Assembly: GCA_029777755.1 (NCBI GenBank)
Contig: JAKORQ010000526.1
Location: 1 to 10,378, forward strand
Reading direction: 5' to 3'
DNA: 10,378 nt
Source: Planctomycetota bacterium
Lineage (GTDB): Bacteria > Planctomycetota > Phycisphaerae > Tepidisphaerales > Tepidisphaeraceae
Made by a program: the position numbers and the translations under genes. The notes beneath the pieces were generated by a model. It was given only the letters and a program-made list of their open reading frames with translations, did not search any database and was not told the origin of the DNA. Positions 1-5,933 of the stretch are shown here, piece after piece (the stretch's first letter is position 1; each line of letters begins with the position of its first letter).

Positions 1-496
1 CTTTTCAAGTCGCTGGGGGATATCCGAACGGCAGCGGCATTGTCGCTGGCGCTGGTGCTTTGCGCCGGCCTGCACTGGAGACGCGGATGCGTCATCCTGC
101 TGTGCGCAGCGACGAGCGTGTGGGGGGATGTGCTGAAGTTTGTCGTGGGCAGATCGCGGCCGCTTACGCCGGATCGTCTGCTGGCATCGGCTTACGACTT
201 TGATCCTTTCAGCTCCAGGGATGGGGTTTCCTTCCGGGCATACCATGCTCGCATTTGCAACGGCGATCTGCCTGGCGCGGTATTACCCCAAATGGGCGGC
301 GGTCGCGTATATTGCGGCGGCGTTGGTTGGGGTCGAGCGTGTGCTGGAACTTTCGCACCATGTAAGCGATGTTGTGGCGGCATGCGGGCTGGCTTTCCTG
401 ATTACGCCCAGGCTGATCAGATGGCTCGAGTGGCGGCTGAAGGCCGCTGAGCCTGACCCGGCTGAAATACTGGAAGAGGAAGAGATCGCGGCATGA
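1..496 (+). pseudogene. PAP2-family membrane phosphatase, 5'-truncated by the window and frameshifted
   Basis: PAP2 (type 2 phosphatidic acid phosphatase) enzymes remove phosphate from lipid phosphates such as undecaprenyl pyrophosphate or phosphatidic acid at the membrane. The three family motifs are all present but in two frames. Motif 1, K-x6-RP (KFVVGRSRP), lies at 136-162 in the frame that is open from base 1. Motif 2, PSGH, lies at 230-241, and motif 3, R-x5-H-x3-D, at 338-370, both in the next frame, which ends with TGA at 494-496. Hydrophobic stretches flank the motifs, as expected for a polytopic membrane protein. The join must lie at about 200-224, where one extra base (or two missing bases) separates the frames; a G-rich run (AGGGATGGGG, 217-226) is there. 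It is either a true frameshift mutation or a sequencing/assembly error. The start codon is left of the window. The stop overlaps the ATG of the next gene (ATGA), so the two were probably translated together. In motif 3 the usual Ser before Arg is Glu. Confidence 0.8.
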
Positions 497-1218
497 GCGA
501 AAAGCCATACCTGTCACTGGTAATTCCGGCATACAACGAGCAGGAGGTGATCCCAACGCTGCTTACGCGCGTAGAGGCGGCGCTGAAGGAGCTTGGCCGG
601 ACATTTGAGGTGGTCATCGTCGATGACGGGAGCACTGACGACACCCCGCGCCTGCTTTGCGAGGCAAAGGGCAAGTACCCATGGCTGCGGTTGATCCGGC
701 TGGCAAGAAACTCCGGCCAGAGCGCTGCCTTCCAGGCCGGCTTTCGCTTTGCCCGTGGCGAAGTTATCGCCACCATCGATGCCGACCTCCAGAATGACCC
801 GGAAGAGATACCCCGCCTGGTTAAGCTGCTGGAGACTGAAGGGTATGACATGATCAATGGCTGGCGGAAGGATCGCAACGATACCGCGTTCCGCCGCTGG
901 CAGTCACGGCAGGCCAACCGTATCCGCAACAAGCTCTCCGGCGAGACGATCAACGACTCGGCCTGCAGCCTGAAGGTCTACAAGCGACACTGCCTCGATG
1001 GCATCTTCATGTTCAACGGCGCCCACCGGTTCATGCCCACTCTGGTAAAAATGCGCGGGTATACCGTGCTAGAAGTGCCGGTGAAACATTCACACCGCTT
1101 CGCGGGAACGGCAAAATACGGGTTCCGCAACCGCGCGCTGCGCGCCTTCAAGGACCTTCTGGGAGTGCGCTGGCTCAAGTCGCGCTACCTGCGCTATGAG
1201 GCCAGCGAAGTGGAATAG
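493..1218 (+). CDS. Family 2 glycosyltransferase, DPM1/polyprenyl-phosphate sugar synthase-like
   Basis: This 241-residue protein is a GT-A fold family 2 glycosyltransferase of the dolichyl/undecaprenyl-phosphate mannose (or glucose) synthase type, which moves a sugar from a nucleotide sugar to a polyprenyl phosphate at the inner face of the membrane. Visible motifs are the N-terminal LVIPAYNEQEVI (residues 9-20), VIVDDGSTDDT (41-51), the metal-binding IDADLQNDPEEIP (95-107, DAD at 97-99) and the late acceptor-side segment around RFAGTAKYGFRNR (202-214). It stops soon after this segment and lacks the C-terminal transmembrane helices of GtrB/ArnC-like relatives, so it is of the short, soluble or peripheral DPM1 type. 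The ATG overlaps the stop of the PAP2 gene by 4 bases, and an AG-rich stretch before it (472-485) can act as ribosome site. The pairing with a lipid phosphatase fits a lipid-linked sugar pathway. The exact sugar and acceptor cannot be read from sequence. Confidence 0.88.
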   Translation: MSEKPYLSLVIPAYNEQEVIPTLLTRVEAALKELGRTFEVVIVDDGSTDDTPRLLCEAKGKYPWLRLIRLARNSGQSAAFQAGFRFARGEVIATIDADLQNDPEEIPRLVKLLETEGYDMINGWRKDRNDTAFRRWQSRQANRIRNKLSGETINDSACSLKVYKRHCLDGIFMFNGAHRFMPTLVKMRGYTVLEVPVKHSHRFAGTAKYGFRNRALRAFKDLLGVRWLKSRYLRYEASEVE

Positions 1219-1254
1219 CACTTGAGGCGCGAGTAGCGCATGAGCCAGAACGCA

Positions 1255-1287
1255 AAGAGCCCGGGACGGTTTAAACCCCGGGCTCTT
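1255..1287. terminator. Bidirectional intrinsic-type terminator hairpin
   Basis: A perfect 11-bp inverted repeat (AAGAGCCCGGG at 1255-1265, CCCGGGCTCTT at 1277-1287) encloses an 11-base loop, whose inner part continues as the palindrome GGTTTAAACC. It lies between two convergent genes, 36 bases after the glycosyltransferase stop and 25 bases beyond the stop of the minus-strand glycosidase gene. The flanks give only short, interrupted T tracts in each direction, so termination efficiency is uncertain, but position and stem strength fit a shared terminator. Confidence 0.75.
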
Positions 1288-1312
1288 CTTGTGGCTATGG
1301 ATGGGTGGACCG

Positions 1313-4300
1313 CTACTGGAGTTCGGCCCGTCCCCAGACTCCGCGATTCTTGGAGTTCTGGGAGGTGCCGTTCCAGGCGAGCTGCACGCGCCCACCGTTA
1401 TTGTCATTCACGCACAGGTCAAAGAGGATCTCCTGACCCTTGCGGGGCTTGAAGCCCAATGCCTCAAACGGGATGGCCGCCTCGACGATGTAGCTCTGGC
1501 CATCGATACCTGGCACAACCACGCACTGCGCGTCATACTGCTTGGGGGCGTTGATGAAGTACACACCCTTCTTGCCCTCGGGAGCCTTGGCGCCGCGGAT
1601 CAGGATCTGGCGATCACCAAACTGCAGGCTGCCGGTCTGGTCGAGGTTCTCATACCCGGTGAACAACTCGATGCTGTCGTATAACCAGATGCTGCCGTCG
1701 TCAGCCTCGTTGTTCATCGGGGTGGTGTCCTTCACCTCGGCATAGAGGTAAAGGTTTTCATCGTCCCAGGCCATGCGGAAGGTGGCCTCCAGGCCGCCGG
1801 TGTCAGCACCGAGAACCAGGCCGCTCTTGCCCACCATGGTCGGCGGGAAGGCAGGCCACTCATCGCGCTTGCCGTCCAACACGATCGGGTTGGTCACGCG
1901 GTTGATCGCCATAACCTTGCGGCCGCCCGACTTCTGGTGGAAGCGGGGGTCGTCAAAGGCAAACGCCGGCCGCTCACGGAACAGAACATCGTAGATGCTG
2001 TAGTTTGTCTTCATCGCCTCGGCCAGGAATTCCTTGTAGGGGCGATCGGCGACGTTCACGAGGCCGATGTTGGCGGCCTCGCCGTTGAAGCCCTCAAAGA
2101 ATCGGCCGGTGGCCGCCTGGTCGATGTGCGAGAACCACTGGATGCCAACCACATAGCCCAGTGCCGCGGACTGCTCGACGTAGTTGCGATAGGCCAGGCC
2201 CCGCTCGAGCTGGTTGTTCATCTGCCGGCCGCCGCCACTTAAGCCCTGGTCGCGGCAGGCGAAGTAAAACTCGCTGAACAGCATCGGCCGGCCGCCGGAC
2301 CACTTGTATAGGCGATCCAGGTAATCCTTCTCGATCGCGTAGGTGTAGTAGTTGATGCTCAGCACGTCATAGTACTTGCTGGCGATGCGGATAAGCGGCT
2401 CGCTGTTGGCCGTGCCGGGCATCCAGCGATCGCCGATCAGCAGGTGGTTGGGGTCGTACTTGCGGAAGTACTTGTTGACGAGGCTATAGCGGGTCTCGAG
2501 GAACAGCTCGAAGAACTCCTTCATGTCATCGCTGGCCTGCTTGGTGGCGATGGTTAGGGGAGTTTCCTTCAGGTCCTCAAAGCTTGCGGCGTTCGTGCCC
2601 CACGCGGCGTTGAAGGCGGAAATCTCCTTGTACTTGTCCTGCAGGAGCTGGACCAGCCGGCCCTTGGCGGGCGACTTCGATGCCTTCAGCGTGGGCACAA
2701 TCTTCGGAACATCCTCCAGCAGCGGCTCATTGGTGAGGAAGTAGCCGATCAGCATGGGATCGTTGACCTTGTCGGCGAGGCGCGAAAACGCGTTGTCGAA
2801 GGCTTCCTCGACATTGGGCTGGAAGGGGTCCCACACGCGGTTGGTGATCTCATACTTGCCAATGTCGCCCATGGGCAGGAACGTCACGTAGGGGAAGTTC
2901 CGCTCCTGCACGAGCTGCATGATCGAGGGCGGGTACGCCGTGAATGCGCCGGCGCTGTTGAAGCCCCACTTGCGCACGCGCTCGATGCTCTCGGCGAAGA
3001 ACTCGGTGTGGTCGAACGGCTTGCCGTACTTGCGCACGCGGTTCGCCAGGTAGAACGAGAACACGCCCGGGTCATTGGGACGCCATGCCGAGCCAAACAG
3101 CGGATGGTCGCGCGGGGGCAGCCACTCGTAGATGCTCTCCCGGCCACGCACGGTGGTGTAGTCGTCGCAGGGGTTGGCGAAAGTGCAGATGCCAAGCTGG
3201 AAAAAGGCATTGCCATCGGGATCCACCAGTACCTGGATCGGGCCGCTGGCGGTGTTGACGGTTTCAATGTGGAAGAAGCCTGTCTTCTTCAGGCCGTACT
3301 TCTCACCGCTGCCGGGCATACCGCCGAAGCGATCGAGGGCGGGAGGCTTAAGCGAAGCAAAGTACTCCTTCTCTTCCTCCGCATCGCGGCGCAGATCCTC
3401 ATCAGACGTCACCTTTTCCGGGAAGTCCTTGGGAATGTGCTGGCCGTAGCGGTCGATCATGGCCTTCACCTCGGTCGCGGCGCCGGCCGGTGCATCCAGC
3501 TTCAGCGTGAAGCTGGGGGTGGGGTTGCCCTCAGGCAGGGGGATCGAGAACCACCACACGAAGATCGACCAGTTCCACTCGCGGTTGTCCTGGAGCTGCT
3601 GATAGGTGCCCAGCGGGAAGCCGCTCACGGAGAAGCCGGCGCCGGTGGGATGCAGGATCGCCACCTTCTGGGCATTCCCATGGTAGAGGAACGGCGGCGT
3701 GGGCTTCTCACGCGGGAACTGCTGCGGCGCGGCGTCATCAAAGCTATAGGTGCCGCCGGTGTTGTAGTTGATAGACAGGTGCGATTCCATACGGATCGCC
3801 TTGGCCGCATCAGGCAGATTGGAGAAGGAAAGCGTGATGCTGTCCTCACCGTTGAGCTTGATCTGCGCGTTGCCGCCGTTGGCATAGCTGAAGGTCAGCG
3901 TCTTCTTGTCGGCAGAGAGTTTGATGTCGGTGGCGGCGGCCTTCGCGCCCTCAAGGGAGGGCAGCGAGAGATTGATCGTGCCGGCCACGCCCGCATTGAT
4001 CACCGGGCCCTTCTCGGCGAGCGAGAAGACGGGCTTGGAGATCTTCCTGTCGGCGGCCGGTACGGCGGGAGCCGCCTGCGCGACCGGCGCTGCAGGCGCA
4101 GCGGCCGGCATGGGGGTGCCGTCGAAGGAATCGGCAATCTTGATGGTCATCCAGGCTTCACCCTGCCCGGGCATGTCACCGGTCATGAACCATACGGTGC
4201 TGTCGGTATTCCACTCGCGGTTGTCCTGAAGCTGCTGGAAGCCCCATTCGGCGATGAAGGCAAAACCGTCGCCGGTGCTGTCCTTAACCGCGAAGCGCTT

Positions 4301-4732
4301 GGCATCCCCCTTGAAGAGGAATGGCTGGCCGCCATAGGTCTCCAGGAACTTCTGCTCGGGCTTGTTGTCGATGCTCCAGCTCGCCTTGCCCTTGATGGTC
4401 TTGGGTAAGGTCGACTCGATGCGCAGCGCCTTTGCGTCATCAGGCAGGGAGGTGAAGTGCAGCCGATAGATGCCCGGGGAGGTCTGCTCGATAAGCAGGT
4501 TTCCCCCGCCGGGGTAGCTGAGGCTGACGGCATTCTCCTTCACCTCGCTGGCGGTAGGCGCATGACGATTGCCATCCGGCCCGATCTTGGGGTAGCCGAT
4601 GGTGAATTTGCCCAGCTCGGCCGTGGATATCTCCCATCCATTCTGGCCGAGGCTCACCTGCGATGCCAACGCAGTGGCGGCGCAGGCTATTGTCGATGAC
4701 AGCAATGCTGCCATCCATTTCCTCGTGAACAT
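1313..4732 (-). CDS. Large exported multidomain glycoside hydrolase (GH-A-like, GH50/GH42-related) with CBM9-like C-terminus
   Basis: Probable secreted polysaccharide-degrading enzyme of 1139 residues. Numbering is from the ATG at 4732, which I chose because GGGAGGT sits 7 bases before it; an in-frame ATG at 4738 is too close to that site, and one at 4762 adds a charged stretch before the signal peptide. Residues 1-23 form a signal peptide (cleavage about ATALA/SQ). Residues about 70-198 and 279-411 are two copies of one beta-rich domain, each containing QQLQDNREWN, joined by a Pro/Ala linker (207-228). After a charged stretch (440-460) comes a TIM-barrel-like domain (about 480-915). It opens with VDPDGNAFFQLG and RGRESIYEWLP, which recall GH50 agarases. 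FLTNEP (E669) is the candidate acid/base and LFSEFYF (E821) the candidate nucleophile, as in clan GH-A. Residues about 940-1139 resemble a CBM9-like sugar-binding domain (LDGKRDEWP, MAWDDENLYLYAEV, SIWLYDSIELF). It is the last gene of the minus-strand run, 52 bp after the GH130 gene. The exact GH family and substrate are uncertain; linkage to GH130_1 hints at a mannose-containing glycan. Confidence 0.85.
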   Translation of the reverse strand: MFTRKWMAALLSSTIACAATALASQVSLGQNGWEISTAELGKFTIGYPKIGPDGNRHAPTASEVKENAVSLSYPGGGNLLIEQTSPGIYRLHFTSLPDDAKALRIESTLPKTIKGKASWSIDNKPEQKFLETYGGQPFLFKGDAKRFAVKDSTGDGFAFIAEWGFQQLQDNREWNTDSTVWFMTGDMPGQGEAWMTIKIADSFDGTPMPAAAPAAPVAQAAPAVPAADRKISKPVFSLAEKGPVINAGVAGTINLSLPSLEGAKAAATDIKLSADKKTLTFSYANGGNAQIKLNGEDSITLSFSNLPDAAKAIRMESHLSINYNTGGTYSFDDAAPQQFPREKPTPPFLYHGNAQKVAILHPTGAGFSVSGFPLGTYQQLQDNREWNWSIFVWWFSIPLPEGNPTPSFTLKLDAPAGAATEVKAMIDRYGQHIPKDFPEKVTSDEDLRRDAEEEKEYFASLKPPALDRFGGMPGSGEKYGLKKTGFFHIETVNTASGPIQVLVDPDGNAFFQLGICTFANPCDDYTTVRGRESIYEWLPPRDHPLFGSAWRPNDPGVFSFYLANRVRKYGKPFDHTEFFAESIERVRKWGFNSAGAFTAYPPSIMQLVQERNFPYVTFLPMGDIGKYEITNRVWDPFQPNVEEAFDNAFSRLADKVNDPMLIGYFLTNEPLLEDVPKIVPTLKASKSPAKGRLVQLLQDKYKEISAFNAAWGTNAASFEDLKETPLTIATKQASDDMKEFFELFLETRYSLVNKYFRKYDPNHLLIGDRWMPGTANSEPLIRIASKYYDVLSINYYTYAIEKDYLDRLYKWSGGRPMLFSEFYFACRDQGLSGGGRQMNNQLERGLAYRNYVEQSAALGYVVGIQWFSHIDQAATGRFFEGFNGEAANIGLVNVADRPYKEFLAEAMKTNYSIYDVLFRERPAFAFDDPRFHQKSGGRKVMAINRVTNPIVLDGKRDEWPAFPPTMVGKSGLVLGADTGGLEATFRMAWDDENLYLYAEVKDTTPMNNEADDGSIWLYDSIELFTGYENLDQTGSLQFGDRQILIRGAKAPEGKKGVYFINAPKQYDAQCVVVPGIDGQSYIVEAAIPFEALGFKPRKGQEILFDLCVNDNNGGRVQLAWNGTSQNSKNRGVWGRAELQ

Positions 4733-4739
4733 ATGCATT

Positions 4740-4746
4740 ACCTCCC
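4740..4746 (-). promoter_or_regulatory. Ribosome binding site deciding the start of the large glycosidase gene
   Basis: GGGAGGT on the minus strand lies 7 bases before the ATG at 4732, a normal spacing. It almost touches the in-frame ATG at 4738, which therefore is unlikely to be the start, and it would lie inside the gene if translation began at 4762. Confidence 0.7.
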
Positions 4747-4784
4747 GGCGGCGCGCATGCACCGCACATGGACCTTAAGTGGTG

Positions 4785-5822
4785 TCAGCAGACCTTTGGT
4801 TGCGTCTTCAGCCAGTCAATAAGTTCAAACGCATTGACAAACGCCAGGGTTGTGAACGTGTCCGCAGCGCCACAGTAGAGGGCGATTCGGCCGGTGGGAG
4901 CGTCGCACAGGGCGGCCGTGGGGAAGACAACGTTCGGCACCGTGCCGGTGGTTTCGTATAGCGCCTCGGGGGCGAGAATATGCTCGGCCGAGCGATACAG
5001 CACCTTCCAGGGCTGCTCAAGATCCAGCAGCGCAGCGCCGGTGGAATAGACAAATCCATTACAGGAGTTCAGCACACCGTGATAGAACAACAGCCAGCCT
5101 TCCGATGTCTCGATGGGGGAGGGACCGGCGCCGATCTTGGTGTCCTGCCACCAGTTGCCGCCCCGGCCCATAACATGGCGATGACGCCCCCAGTAGACCA
5201 GGTCAGGGGACTCGGAATAGAAGATGTCGCCGAACTTGGTGTGCCCGGTATCGGACGGGCGCGAAAGCATGGCGTATCGACCATTGATCTTGCGGGGGAA
5301 CAGTGCGCCATTCCGGTTATAGGGCAGGAAGGCGTTTTCAAGCTGCTCAAAGTGCTTGAAGTCGCGCGTGCGGGCCAGGCCGATGGTGGGGCCGTGGTAG
5401 CCATTGCACCACTGGACGTAGTACCAGTCCTCGAGCTTCGTGACGCGCGGGTCGTAGGCGAACTCGTAGCGGGCGATCTCCGGGTCAGCGCCGGTCATCT
5501 TGATCTCGTCATGCTCGATCTGCCAGTTGATGCCATCCTTGCTGAAGCCTGCGTGCAGGTGCGGCATGCGGGTCTTGTACTCCGTGCGGAACACACCCGC
5601 GAAACCGCCCTCAAACGGCACAACGGCGCTGTTATAGATCGAGAAGGCCTTGGGAATCGGATGGCGATCGATGACGGGGTTGCCCGAAAAGCGCCATACA
5701 AGTTCACTGTATCCTGCGGGCTTATCCTCCCACGGGATATTGGGAATAGCCTCACCCACTATCTTGATCCTGGAACAGCTCTTGGTTGTCGTTGCCGGGC
5801 AGCCGGAAATTGTGGCGCTCAT
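4785..5822 (-). CDS. 4-O-beta-D-mannosyl-D-glucose phosphorylase (GH130 subfamily 1)
   Basis: Predicted cytoplasmic enzyme of 345 residues that uses phosphate to split 4-O-beta-mannosyl-glucose into alpha-mannose-1-phosphate and glucose, the inner step of beta-mannan/glucomannan catabolism. No signal peptide or membrane segment is seen. The five-bladed propeller family signatures run in order: SGNPVIDRHPIPK (46-58), YNSAVVPFEGGFAGVFR (63-79), HAGFSKDGINW (90-100), YDPRV (123-127, D124 being the expected catalytic acid), CNGYHGPTIGLARTRDF (139-155), NRNGALFPRKINGRYAMLSR (169-188), KIGAGPSPIETSEGWLLFYH (229-248) and PNVVFPTAAL (296-305). This set fits subfamily GH130_1 as I know it from Bacteroides mannosylglucose phosphorylase, and the length fits. 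The ATG at 5822 is preceded by GAAAGG at 8-13 bases, weaker than the AGGAGG sites of the exported genes. It lies between the beta-repeat surface protein (111 bp upstream) and the large glycosidase. A transporter and a disaccharide 2-epimerase would be expected in such a pathway but are not in the window. Confidence 0.9.
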   Translation of the reverse strand: MSATISGCPATTTKSCSRIKIVGEAIPNIPWEDKPAGYSELVWRFSGNPVIDRHPIPKAFSIYNSAVVPFEGGFAGVFRTEYKTRMPHLHAGFSKDGINWQIEHDEIKMTGADPEIARYEFAYDPRVTKLEDWYYVQWCNGYHGPTIGLARTRDFKHFEQLENAFLPYNRNGALFPRKINGRYAMLSRPSDTGHTKFGDIFYSESPDLVYWGRHRHVMGRGGNWWQDTKIGAGPSPIETSEGWLLFYHGVLNSCNGFVYSTGAALLDLEQPWKVLYRSAEHILAPEALYETTGTVPNVVFPTAALCDAPTGRIALYCGAADTFTTLAFVNAFELIDWLKTQPKVC

Positions 5823-5860
5823 TAACAGCCTTTCTCAATAGATTGAACCGAATCGCCTAT

Positions 5861-5879
5861 GGATGCGCTGTCTGCATCC
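5861..5879. repeat. Short inverted repeat in the gap before the GH130 gene
   Basis: GGATGC (5861-5866) and GCATCC (5874-5879) form a 6-bp dyad around 7 bases. It lies in the 111-bp gap between the beta-repeat protein gene and the GH130 gene, about 40 bases upstream of the GH130 start. No T tract follows on either strand, so it is not a clear terminator. It could be a dyad operator, an RNA processing or stabilising hairpin, or chance. The rest of this gap holds no ORF or clear promoter; a TCGACA box on the minus strand (5890-5895) is not followed by a good -10 box. Confidence 0.4.
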
Positions 5880-5933
5880 GCCTGTCGAAAAGCGCACGCA
5901 GCGGTTTCCCGCCGGCGTGCACTGGAAATTGCC

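Noticed and set aside
86..98. GGATG-N3-CATCC dyad similar in arms to the one at 5861-5879
   Set aside because: It lies inside the PAP2 coding sequence with different spacing; it is most likely chance.
3008..4408. A 466-codon plus-strand open frame
   Set aside because: It lies antisense to the large glycosidase gene, whose product has a signal peptide, family motifs and a good ribosome site. The plus-strand product has no recognisable domain and its composition is that of a GC-rich shadow frame.
4630..4732. A possible lipoprotein signal in the large glycosidase (Cys at residue 17)
   Set aside because: The residues before the Cys (STIAC) do not make a good lipobox, and a standard cleavage site (ATALA/SQ) follows.
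4980..5825. A 281-codon plus-strand open frame
   Set aside because: It is antisense to the GH130 gene, whose conserved motifs run along its full length.
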